Program-made: the position numbers and the translations under genes
In this document: positions 45,502-55,050 of the stretch, piece after piece
Layout of the letters: the number at the start of each line of letters is the position of its first letter
Position numbering within the stretch: the stretch's first letter is position 1
Notes under the pieces: model-generated
Told to the model about the DNA's origin: nothing
The model's database searches: none
What the model saw: the letters and a program-made list of their open reading frames with translations, nothing else
DNA from: Tetrapyrgos nigripes
Lineage: Eukaryota; Basidiomycota; Agaricomycetes; Agaricales; Campanellaceae
Length of the DNA stretch: 64,000 nt
Assembly: GCA_013368315.1 (NCBI GenBank)
Contig: JAACJM010000072.1
Span: 62,001 to 126,000, forward strand
Direction of reading: 5' to 3'

Positions 45502-46402
45502 ATGTCCTCCATCACCTTTGTAGGATTTCAGAAGGGTGCATTTGAGTGGAAGTACCTGGATTTGGACAACCAAATATTCCAGGGTGACCCTCGCAGAGGG
45601 TGTACACCGCAGGTCATTAGTACTCTGTCACCAAACCAGGCTAAAACATCCAATTTCCAGTGGTATCTTGTGGCCACAGGAAAACATCGGGCCATCTATT
45701 CTGATTGGTATGTTCACTACATGACTTCCAGGCATATCAATGCTCAGCTTGGTGCTAGGGCCTACATGAAGGAGAATGTACCAAATTTGGAGCAAGAAGC
45801 GTACAAAGGGTTCAACAATTCAAGGGAAATTTTAGCAACACAGCGTTGGTTGTGCCTTCATTACCATCGGCACACTCAGGATTATGAATGCGGCACCTGT
45901 ATCAACCCTTTTTCCTCACCTCTTCCATCAACATCCAATATTTTTCCTGATGCGCATGTCCTTTCACAACCATCCTCCCTGGTCAAAGAGTCTCCATTCC
46001 CATCCAAGATAGGCCGATCCAACTCTCTGTCCAAATCCAGGGCTGCCTCTCCATCAAAAGAGACTTGTCCTCCAGTTGATGATCTGTTCAAGTCCATGGG
46101 AAATGTGTCCAGTACCCAATCTGGTCCATCCCGCTCCAAAGGGAAGCTAGCTGTATCTTCTTCACAGTTAGCAAGCCCTTTCCATCACTGGGTTGTACAT
46201 TCCGAGGTTTCAGCAATGATAACTAATAACAAGTGAGCATTCTGATTGCTATGGTCTAGGGTGTGCACTAATTACGTTTGGCAGTGATCTTGCCAAGAAG
46301 GAATACCACCGCCTCACTGGGTTAGGGCATGATCTGGTTTTCATGTTTGGGTGTGATAACTTTGATGATGCGGTCTCAATGTATGAACAAGGGATAAATT
46401 AG
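45502..46402 (+). CDS. KDZ1 passenger: putative protein with RNase H1 N-terminal-like (HBD/viroplasmin-type) segment
   Basis: Two exons, 45502-46232 and 46285-46402, joined at gtgagc..ggcag, give an uninterrupted 282-aa product. Start at MSSITFVGF; an in-frame ATG at 45403 adds 33 pyrimidine-coded residues and is less likely. Residues about 54-116 read WYLVATG, AIYSDW, then after about 30 residues AYKGFNNSREILA and RWL. This order (YxVxxG...IYxSW...AxxKxFxxxxxA) resembles the hybrid-binding domain at the N-terminus of RNase H1, which binds RNA/DNA hybrids, with an unusual insertion. The middle (140-225) is Ser/Pro/Lys-rich and probably disordered. The C-terminus (EYHRLTGLGHDLVFMFGC) is a small folded block. 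The domain call is by eye. It is intact in an island of pseudogenes. Confidence 0.6.
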
Positions 46403-47177
46403 CAATGCCTTGCGTTGTATTTCATGAGATCTAGAATGAAAAAAAATTTCGCCATTTTTTTTTCAATGAGTGCATACACTCAGCATTTCGTAAATCCGTT
46501 CAAAAGCAAAAAGGGAAAGATCAAGATTGCAAGGGCGGAGTACGATACATACATGATATGTGTTCTATCCTAGTTGCCACAGCTCTCTGCGTGTTCCTGA
46601 TCTGCCCAGGCTGTCTCTACAGTTTTGCCGTTGGTCCCAGTGCTGGTGGTGTTCACAAAGGTTATGAACTGCGAGCACAGTTGAGAATGCCCGTGATGGT
46701 TGAGTCTAACGATGAGCTGGCTGAGATACTGGCAGCTTAGGTCATACAGGAGGCATCAATACCTCGGGGAATGCTCTCCAAAACATTAGGCCCCTCTTCA
46801 CCTCTACAGAGACCAGGTGGAGCAGACTCGTTTGATGAGCCTGTACACTCAACATCCCTAAGGGTCATGAGTGTTTAGTCATCCTAAATAAAAGTGAGGC
46901 AGAGGGAAATACATACTTGGTTGTGACAGTCAAGGCAGCAGAGTCGAGGGGCTCGTTAGTACTAGAAAGAACTCAGGTCATCAGTTTGGGCAGTGAGAAG
47001 GGCAAAAGTACCTTTGACAAGTGGAGAAAGGCATCAACGAGAGACGGGACTTGAAAAGTGTAGATCTGGTGAGGCAGATGCATTTTTATACCTTGACAGG
47101 GGGTCAACGAAATAAATTTAAAATCTAAAACACGACCAAAAAAAAAAAATCAGACTGGCCAGCGTTCACATAGACCC
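46403..47177 (+). other. KDZ1 spacer between passenger gene and transposase
   Basis: A short plus-strand frame at 46558-46740 (hydrophobic start, ends VESNDELAEILAA) and fragments around 46490 (KSKKGKIKIARAEYD) may be leftovers of another small gene. Nothing conclusive. A run of A (about 47142) and a homopolymer-rich segment (46438-46465) are present. Confidence 0.35.
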
Positions 47178-50100
47178 ATGAGCCAAAAGAAGAACTTACC
47201 GAATACCTCTCCACTATCATGGCACCTAAACGAAAACTGCAGCAGATGCTCAATGAGGGATCCTATTTCCAGCTCTCAATGGATGACCTGTTTTACTCCA
47301 GCCATCGAGACTACAATGAACATGGGTTCTCTTTCATCGGATGCACAAAGGTCGCATACAACACCAATTGTCTACGCGTTTGGTTCTCCTGAAAAGAAAC
47401 GTCAACGCGAAATGCTGCAACAACTACGGGAGAGAGGTCCTCCACATCTGACTGAGAATGAGAATGGCTCCTGGGACTGGGAGCCGTGCTACACGTTGAA
47501 CAACAGTGTTGAGAACGGGGAGGAAGGCGACGCGTCAATGACGAAGGTGGTGGCAGTGAAACAGCGTTACTTGACCTCGGTAAGCTCACATTGTCCTCAC
47601 TGAGACGCGTTTTGATGTATTGGGAGCTCAGGATCAACCAATGCTATTATGGCGACCTCTGCATGATGAATATCTTGCCAAGTTAATTAGAAGTGAAGGT
47701 CGAGGGGACTACTGTGGAGGGCTCTGCCCAAATTGTTGTAGAACGGGAATGAAGTACACACCATTGTATCAGTGCACAGATTGCTTCTCTCCAGACCTTG
47801 TATGCAAGGAATGTTGCCAAGAAGCTCATGTGCAACGACCCCTAGACATCATCAAAGTGAGTTGGGTGACAGGTTGAAGTTCAGGATTATACTGATGAGT
47901 TGAATACAGAAGTGGAATGGAAAATACTTTGAACAAGTGCATCTGAAAGATATCGGGGTCACAGTGCAGCTTGGACATGCACAAGATGAAGAATACGACA
48001 ATCCACACAAAGGAAATGTCAGGTTTCTCATCATCCATACCAACAGTCTCCACCCTGTTTCCGTGAATTATTGCAGTTGTCCTGGACGCAATGTATCTTA
48101 CCGGCACCAATGGTTCCCAGCAACCCAGGACGATCCTCAAACTTGTGCTACTTTCAAGGTGCTCAAGTTGTTTCACTGAATGACGCTCCATGGGAAAGTC
48201 CACAATTATGACTTCATGGCCAGTTTAGAGAAGATGACGAGTCGGGGCGGTATCCTGCATCAAAAGGTAAGTAATGGAAATGATTACAAAAGGGAGACTG
48301 AAAGGACGTAAGCCTACAGGATCGGTATAAAGTATTTGGTAGAATGTTCCTCCAATATCGGCATCTATTGCTGCTAAAAAGATCTGGAAGAGGCAACTGC
48401 CCTGAGGGACGGAAAGTCAAAGAAACCAAACTGGGAGAGTGTGCGATGGAGTGTCTGGCCTGCCCTAAGCCGGGTATTAACTTACCGCCAGACTGGGAGA
48501 CAGTGAAAAAGGAAGACAGGTGCATACTGTCAGTTTAATCTCCAAATGAAGCTGAGAACAGCAGACCAGATTCTTGTATAACAAATTCATAGCGATTGAC
48601 GCTTGTTTTCAGCTTAAACGTTACTTAGTGTCCTCAGAAATGAAGGATCTGAGGTTGGGAACAGGGTGGGCATATTTCGTGGAGGATAGGCCCTTCCGGG
48701 AATTCCTCAAGACTGTCACTAGCCAGCATGAGGTGCGTAAGGGGAGCCTAGACAACATACCAACAAGTCCTGACGTGTTATTCAAGATGAGTACTTGTAG
48801 CAGTCTGGCGGCTCTGGACTATGCCGAGACCAGGCACTCGCAGGGATACAGTTCAACTGGTGTTGCCATTGGAGTCTGTGCAAGACATGAGATGGTCCAA
48901 GCCCTGGGTGCCGTTGATTTACAGAAGGGAGAAAGGTATGTTCATTTTGATTATGTCATTGGTGATGTTCTGTTGATCTCCGTTCCGTCGGAATATCTCA
49001 TCTCTGTTAATTAGATACGCTAATATGGATTACGCGTGGGGTTCTCTTCTTCGTAACATCGACCCTCGACTGCGTCTCATCAATTCCTACGACATTGCGT
49101 GCCAATGGCACAAACACCTTGGTACTCGGATGGATAACATGCCAGAATTAGTCCGCGTAGATACCTCTCAGCGGGAAATGGAGTTCATCATCCCAAAATT
49201 ACATATCCACAGGCACAATCTGTCTTGCCAACTCAACCATTCACTAAACTACATACCGGGAGTAGGGAGGACAGATGCAGAGGGTATTGAAAGAGCCTGG
49301 GCCAATGTTGGACCTGTGGCCACTAGCACCCGAGAGATGGGACCAGGTACACGACATGACACACTCGACAACCATTTCCACCACTGGAATTGGCAAAAGA
49401 CTGTCGCACTAGGTGAGTTTTAGTATTGATGGTTCCATTTTTCCTTTTTAATTGACAACGATCAGGCCGTATACTACTTAAACGTCTATGCACAGCTGTA
49501 GTAGAGCGAAATGTGCAGGAGAAGGTGTTTGAGGAGTTTGCTTCGTCCCAAGAAGAGAGTGCAGAGACTTGGTGCAAATGATAAGGGATTCGGAGGAGAA
49601 ACATACAGATGTAAACCCGTTTGAATTGTGCAAAAGCAGTATGTCACACATTGGCTGGGGATGGTTTTATTGTCTGACCAGTTGCTAGGTTTGACAGAGC
49701 AGGGAGTACATCTAGTTTTGGCTGAGCAGGAGAAGAAGGATGAGGAAGCTGGGTCTCCAGGAATCCATCACATAAGCCCTAGTGCTTTCATTGCTCATGC
49801 GTTGGAACTGGAGGAACAACAGTATGTATTGGACTCGTTGAGTGTGTTTTTATATACTAATATTATTTATATAGACGCCGCCTGCAGCAGGACGTCCAGA
49901 GGAACACATGTCCCAGCATGAGGGAGCTCACCACGTTCATTGAGCATTGTGTGTGTCTAGGAAGGGTGATTGGGCATCTAAGAGCAATCCAAGCAACCTA
50001 CACTCCAGCAGCATTGCAAGTTTTGGCTGCCCCTGAAGCTATAAGACGTGAAAAGGACAAGGTTTCTGATGAACAAGCTGAAGATATTCCTCTCCTTCTC

Positions 50101-51152
50101 CCATCCGCCCTTTCTCCAGAGATGCGAACACAAGGATGTCGGGAGGGGTTACTGGAGATTGAGCTCCAAATGCGGGAAGCCCAGATGCGGCATTCACTAG
50201 AACATCTATGCAACCACCTTCACATCCGTTCTCAACTGGTGACCTACCGTGATTCTAATGTCCACCATCAAGCTATGTTGACCAGGTCCAGAGCATTACT
50301 CAATAGGAATGACATCAAGACTGAACTGCATAAAACGTCGTTATCAAGCTGCATGGGAGGCCATCTGGAAAGCGAATGGGAAGGACAACGGGAGGATGGA
50401 GTGGAGGAAATTGAAAGATTCAGATGTCCGGTGCCTAACCACCGAAGCTGACCATGCTTGGAGGAGTGCAAGGAAGATGTTGGGAAAGAAGAAACAGAAG
50501 GAATTGGAACGACAAGATGCATTGATGGCTGCATTGACAGCTGCAGCAGACGAGGCTGAATACAACAGAGAAACTCTCAAGGTGAGGACTGGCAGTGGCT
50601 ATGCAAAGACATCCTGGATTTGGATGCAAGGTGGATTGGGCCAGGTGGTTGACGAAGAACATTTGTGAGATGGTATGTTACTTGGCTTCAATGCATCAGC
50701 TGAGGTGATGTTAACCAGTATTCACAGGGATTTGGATGGAGTTTAGCAAATCATACACACAGAAATGGAGGTGGAGGGAGGATGTGATGCTCATCAAGGA
50801 TGAAATGCGCCACACATTACAAGGTCTGGAATGGAAGGCTTGCTGGTGGGAGGCTAGGACGAAGTCACCCTTGGCAATTGATGAGATACATACAGAGGGG
50901 ATCGTAGCATATGCTCACAGCCAGGCAGGCATTATGCGGAAGCTGAAGGAGCGGTTTGAAAATTTGTGGGATGGCTATGAGATGCTGGAGTTCATCGAGG
51001 ATGACAATGATGAGGACAACGCTGGAGTGTCTCTGGAGGAGGCCTGTGATGGTGCTGATGCAGATGGTCAAGATGGTATAGATGACGAGGAGCAGGAGGG
51101 GCAAGAGGAGGACAATGAATTCATGCTTGGACAGGAGTTCGCCGATTTGTAA
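47178..51152 (+). pseudogene. KDZ transposase with CxC2 cysteine cluster (KDZ1)
   Basis: Multi-exon. N-terminal exon 47178-47580 (or from ATG 47219 in another frame). Exon 2 from about 47610 carries GLCPNCCRTG, YQCTDCF and VCKECC, the CxC2 cluster associated with KDZ transposases. Then KKWNGKYFEQVHL, GRNVSYRHQWFPAT, a TGA at 48177-48179, DRYKVFGRM and KRSGRGNCPEG. Core: FIAIDACFQLKR, MSTCSSLAALDYAETR, GVAIGVCARHEM (48574-49000), YANMDYAWGSLLRNID, YDIACQWHKH, IPKLHIHRH, PGVGRTDAEGIERAWA and REMGPGTRHDTLD (49017-49420). These are the hallmark blocks of the family (RNase H-fold DDE transposase). The C-terminal helical part (49628-51152) contains frameshifts (about 49590 and 50335) and ends in an acidic tail. 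Catalytic blocks look complete; the TGA and shifts make it probably inactive. GT/AG introns are visible at 47581, 47859, 48267 and 48520. Confidence 0.88.
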
Positions 51153-51332
51153 ATCGGTATATGTACTAATTATAATTCCGACATTAATACAATAATTGCA
51201 AAAACCCTCAAATTGGCGATATTTATGAGATTATTTCAGACTGGATGCTTATGTGAGCCCTCAAGTATTCTGCCAGGATGCCGGTGGGCCTTGAGATTCA
51301 AGCTCCAAGCAAAGAGGAAGTGGGTGGCATTT

Positions 51333-51404
51333 GCCCAGATTGATTTGTAATTCGTGATGTGGGGTTTGCCAGTCGGATTTATAATTCACCTACAGCCATG
51401 GGTG
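51333..51404 (+). repeat. KDZ1 right TIR
   Basis: Inverted counterpart of 38165-38236, ending ctacagccatgggtg before the TSD. Confidence 0.8.
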
Positions 51405-51719
51405 CTATAATAACTGTCAATCAATCTTCCATTCCATAGATCCTATCTTTACCCTACATTTCTCCATTTTCTCCTACATTTCTCCTATTTCTCCTATCTT
51501 TCTCCTATCACTTATTCATTGCTCTTCTATATAAACCACTAGACATTCTAACTAGTCCTTTAGTTCATTCACTTCGTCTCTGCTCCATACTAGTACTACG
51601 CAGTGTAGAGCATAGTCAGCTTACTCATTCTCTATCTCTATCTCTCAATCAATCACTTTGTATCTGTCCTCAAACTGTGTGACTTGGGTGGTTAATGAAG
51701 TGTACCAGCAACCTTGACA
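51405..51719 (+). repeat. Gy2 3' LTR, second part
   Basis: Matches the 5' LTR from its ctataat (19050s) to its end CAACCTTGACA, with about 13 differences, mostly transitions. Followed by TSD GGTGC (51720-51724). Confidence 0.95.
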
Positions 51720-51724
51720 GGTGC

Positions 51725-52027
51725 GAGCCTTCTGATAACGTCATTGAAACTCTGGAGCGCAGTAATGAATTGTGCTCATTCCTCATCAGAATCAGAATCA
51801 TCATCATCACCACCACCACCACCACTGTCAGGATCATTTGGATCTCCACCACCACCACCTCCACCACCATCCCCACTACCATCATCATCATCCCGACCCT
51901 TTCCATGATGACTAGGTCCAGCATGGAAGTCATCATCAGGATCCTGGGGTGGAGGCACAGGTGGAGCACGGGATGAACCCTGATTGATTTGGGTGTCGGT
52001 ATGAGTGCGAGTCTGGGTTTGGGTCAT
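51725..52027 (-). pseudogene. Gy1 gag N-terminus
   Basis: ATG at 52027 begins MTQTQTRTHTDTQ. A Pro-rich stretch, then Gly/Asp low complexity (GDGGGGGGGGDPND) encoded by gaccaccacc-type repeats (51795-51890). A TGA at 51776-51778 precedes FITALQSFNDVIRRL, which joins in frame to APGSSEKT at 18902 once Gy2 and one GGTGC are removed. Confidence 0.85.
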
Positions 52028-52289
52028 AGTACTCGAGTCAACCAGAACGTCAGGATCCCATTCGTCTAGGAAATCCTGGAAAGGACTGGAACAAGGTTTG
52101 CTAGGACTCAGATGAGCAAAGATGCTACCGGAACACCTATGCTGACAAATTTGGACATTTCAGAAGAGTGTGGAGAAGTATGGTTTTTTGAACAGAGATT
52201 CCAGAACAGATAGTTTGGATTTGGGAGAGGGTGTGCATTGAGACCTTTGGGACATAATAGACAACTCAGAGATGAAAAGTCTAAAATAC
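52028..52289 (-). other. Gy1 leader
   Basis: 262 bp between the 5' LTR and the gag ATG. No standard tRNA 3'-end primer site was recognised next to the LTR (it reads GTATTTTAGACTTTTC on the minus strand). Confidence 0.6.
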
Positions 52290-52915
52290 TATTAAGTCTG
52301 GGCAGATCCTAGTGCTAGGAAACACTATGGACCTGGGCAGAGGTCTATGGGGAAGAGTGGAACAATAATAGATCTGGACGGAACCAGACAGGAAGAGGAT
52401 AGATAGGAAGAGGGAGGATCCAGTCAGAATGACCAGGAAGTCAAGACAGAAAGTTAATGGCACTATTGGTACCACCTCACTAGTTGTCTAATCAGAATCG
52501 ATCAGAAAAGATAGGAGACCAGCTAAATCAATTTTAGACTTAAGCTATCTACTACAAAGTTGCTAGCTTAAGTACTATATCGGAAGTATATGGAATGAGA
52601 TAGGGAACTATCGGAAATGAATATGGAAACTACCAGAAAAGGTAAAGATAAAGGGAAACACGTGGAAACCCTTTGGAAAGAAAAGGAAGGGGAGCACAAG
52701 GTGCTACGAGATATGAAGCGGAAATGAGAGAAGTATGAATGCAAGCTGTCCAGTTAGTATCTGATATGAATCAGATAGGATCCGATGGGAAATGTGAACT
52801 AAATGGATTTGTGGCAACTTGGAAAATGAATCGGAAATGAAATGGAATGAAAGGGAAGGGTCAGAAAGGAGTTGGAAGCGATCAGAAAGAGTTATGGAAA
52901 GGCATAGGCTTTACA
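52290..52915 (-). repeat. Gy1 5' LTR
   Basis: 626 bp; minus-strand ends TGTAAAGCCTATGCC...GACTTAATA. Aligns with the solo LTR at 11355-11976. It directly precedes the Gy1 leader and gag in transcription order. The bases right of it (ccagcactg) belong to the truncated transposase at 52916-53808, the original target. Confidence 0.85.
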
Positions 52916-53808
52916 CCAGCACTGAACGCAGACGGGTATATCTCAAATTGGACTGTATCTTCTTTCACAAATTGTTGCAGATAAACTTTACAACATATGA
53001 TATGTGGCGAAGTCAAGACTCAGTTAATCCCCGCACACATGCTGATATCATGGTGCACTCCTCTGATGGTGATAGCCCTTATTTGTTTGCCTGTGTTCTT
53101 CGCATTTGTCATGCAAATGTTTGCCTGGACAATGGGCAATATCACCAGATGGATTTTCTTTGGGTTCATTGGTTGGAGGTTGATGGGCAGTTCCAGTTGG
53201 AGAAGAAGAGGCTTCTCAGAGTGGAATTTGTGGATGATGAGGAATATGCATTTGGCTTTGTCAATCCAGCAGATGTCATTCGGGCAGTACATCTCATCCC
53301 TGCCTTTCATCTAGGGCAGACAAAGAATATCATGGGTCCTTCAAAGCTGGCCCGGCATGAGTCAGAGAAGGATATGGATTGGCAAAAGTACTACATTGGA
53401 ATGTAAGCTTTAATTACTCTAGTAATTCTCTTACTCACATTTCTTAGCTTTTCTGATAGGGACACATTTGTTCAGTTTGTTCCAGAGATTGGGCTTGGTC
53501 ACCAATCTCCCAAGCAAGTGATGGTCACATCCCAAGTTGTTGGAGAGGACTGGATGGATGTAGATGAGCAGGCACCCGAAGTACCTGAGGTACCTGAGGT
53601 ACCCCCAAATCATCAGAGGGATGAGGTTGAAATTGAAGTTGCTGAGGAGGATGAGGATGTTGATTATGGGTATGGTGATGGTGATGGTGAGGAGGATGAA
53701 GAAGAAGGAGAAGAGATTGATAATGATCCTCTGGAGGAGGAGGATGGTGACATTCCTTTCAATCATGATGTAGAGCTATTGGATGTAGAAGGCTATGGGA
53801 TGTTGTAG
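52916..53808 (+). pseudogene. C-terminal half of a transposase-type protein, cut by Gy1
   Basis: Open from the Gy1 edge: ERRRVYLKLDCIFFHKLLQINFTTYDMWR, in fragments INFTTYD, SVNPRTHADIMV, MDFLWVHWLE and NPADVIRAVHLIPAFHLGQT, up to YYIG. Intron 53403-53447 (gtaagc...ttcttag). Exon 2 (53448-53808) has FSDRDTFVQF, three tandem PEVPEV units and a long acidic DEDE tail, ending in a stop at 53806-53808. I know this block order (TTYDxRRxQDxxNPRTHADIM ... DVIRxxHLIPAF) from the C-termini of large agaricomycete transposase-like proteins, superfamily not certain. The N-terminal portion is missing; its other half should lie left of the Gy1 3' end but was not found. Confidence 0.75.
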
Positions 53809-54020
53809 GTTACCTTTCCTGTATGTGTTTCTGCATTCCCTTAGTTATGTATGGACTTGTCAACGCTATCCATTATGTAGACTTTTATGCATTATAATCA
53901 ACCTTTCAGAACCCTAGCATTCTTTGCTACTCTCACATTTTGTATGTCCAAAGTTGTCTAGGAAAAGATGTACTGACTTGTGCAGGATTAGAATAGTGTC
54001 CAATCTTCTCTAGGATTTAC
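53809..54020. other. AT-rich flank after the truncated transposase
   Basis: No gene; runs into the direct duplication at 54021-54441. Confidence 0.4.
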
Positions 54021-54441
54021 ATTGTGTTTCCTCATATCTAATATGTATGACCATAACTAGATAGAGCATTATGTATTGAAGCTACAGAAATCCTAGGCTA
54101 GCCAAGGTCTATACATTTTTTTATGTCAAGGAAACAATCAACATAATTTTACCATCCATCAAACTATGTACTAATCTTTCAAAAGCAAGAACATTATCTT
54201 GGAGTCTTTTAAAGGCTATGAGAGTATTTCTATTGTGTTTACTCATATCCAGTATGTATAGCCATAACTAGATAGAGCATTATGTATTGAAGCTACAGAA
54301 ATCCTAGGCTAGCCAAGGTCTATACATTTTTTTATGTCAAGGAAACAATTAGCATAATTTTACCATCCATCAACTATGGACTAACCTTTTACAAGCAAGA
54401 ACATTATCTTGAATTCTTTTAAAGGCTATGAGAGTATTTCC
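54021..54441. repeat. Tandem duplication, 211-bp unit
   Basis: Unit 1 (54021-54231) and unit 2 (54232-54441) share long identical runs such as ccataactagatagagcatt and atcctaggctagccaaggtc. They differ at a small number of sites. No coding potential. Confidence 0.92.
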
Positions 54442-55050
54442 TTGAATTTTAAAGATGAGGAGATAATGGCATTAAAACTACACTATGTATTAACTTTTGC
54501 AAGCCCTTGACATTCTGTCCAGCACTTAGCCATGACCCCACATACTTCCTCACCCCTTCCTGGCTCCAAAGGCCTGTACTAGTCCTGGGGGTTTTGCTGA
54601 TGTTATAGACACTAATCATATACTTGGACTCAGACTTATATTTGGACTCGGACTTGGACTCGGGACCCAGACCTGGACTCCTCAGTTCCCGGGTAATCTG
54701 CAGTGTTCGACTGCAAAAAACGAATTTTCATTTAATTTAGAGCTGTATCTACAAAATTAATGACATTTTCGGGCATAAGAAGGGTAGGTGGTACTTTTGG
54801 GTCATAAGCCCTCTTCAGACCCCCTCCCCCCAAGATCCGGTCTTGGGTAGACCAGGTGTACACCCCTTGGTCGGAATCGACGTTATATATTCTACGTAGC
54901 TGGTCCAGTGTATCCATTCAGTTGACCCGCCGAGGGCGGCGGTAGCACCTGATCGTGCGTCATCCACGTGCTTATTTTGAAACGCAACATGTTTGAATTT
55001 TTGTTGACTTGGTTCAACATCTGTCGCGCGTTCCCAAAAACAACGCCTCA
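54442..55050. other. Boundary between transposon island and host genes; CK1 upstream region
   Basis: No gene recognised. Contains a short ggactcggacttggactcgg-like repeat (54625-54680) that may be the worn end of the transposon truncated at 52916. CpG becomes frequent from about 54830. The CK1 promoter must lie in the last few hundred bases. Confidence 0.45.

Larger units (their letters stand above)
38165..51404 (+). mobile_element. KDZ-type DNA transposon KDZ1 with passenger genes
   Basis: Splits the Gy2 3' LTR. A 7-bp TSD CTATAAT (38158-38164 and 51405-51411) flanks imperfect TIRs of about 72 bp. The left end reads CAGGCGATGCTGTAG; the right end read inward is CACCCATGGCTGTAGG. Both share AATTATAAA, GACTGGC and GAATTAtAAATC. 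Contents: KDZ transposase (about 47178-51152), a two-exon gene of 282 aa, a two-exon gene of 109 aa, a decayed minus-strand gene, a 60- to 72-bp tandem repeat and a solo LTR. Confidence 0.9.
18903..51719 (+). mobile_element. Ty3/gypsy element Gy2, full-length skeleton with large internal insertions
   Basis: 5' LTR 18903-19364; 3' LTR in two pieces (38011-38164 and 51405-51719). TSD GGTGC is perfect (18898-18902 and 51720-51724). Internal order on the plus strand: leader, gag (about 31058-32398), protease and RT (32395 onward), RNase H, integrase, chromodomain, polypurine tract, 3' LTR. Without insertions the element would be near 7-8 kb. Three inserts enlarge it to 32.8 kb: Tpn2 in the leader, a 1.65-kb insert in RT, and KDZ1 in the 3' LTR. 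The LTR copies differ at roughly 15 of about 465 positions, mostly transitions. Confidence 0.92.
5121..52915 (-). mobile_element. Old Ty3/gypsy element Gy1 (Chromoviridae-like), split by nested insertions
   Basis: Segments in transcription order on the minus strand: 5' LTR 52290-52915, leader and gag N-terminus 52289-51725, gag middle 18902-18703, gag C-terminus to RNase H 15762-12764, integrase and chromodomain 6615-5121. Frames join across three insertion points when each insert and one TSD copy are removed: Cop1 (GGACC), Gy2 (GGTGC) and the solo LTR at 15763-18702 (TCCAG). The 3' LTR is not in the window. It is the oldest element of the stack because all other insertions between 6.6 and 51.7 kb lie within it. 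Confidence 0.85.
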
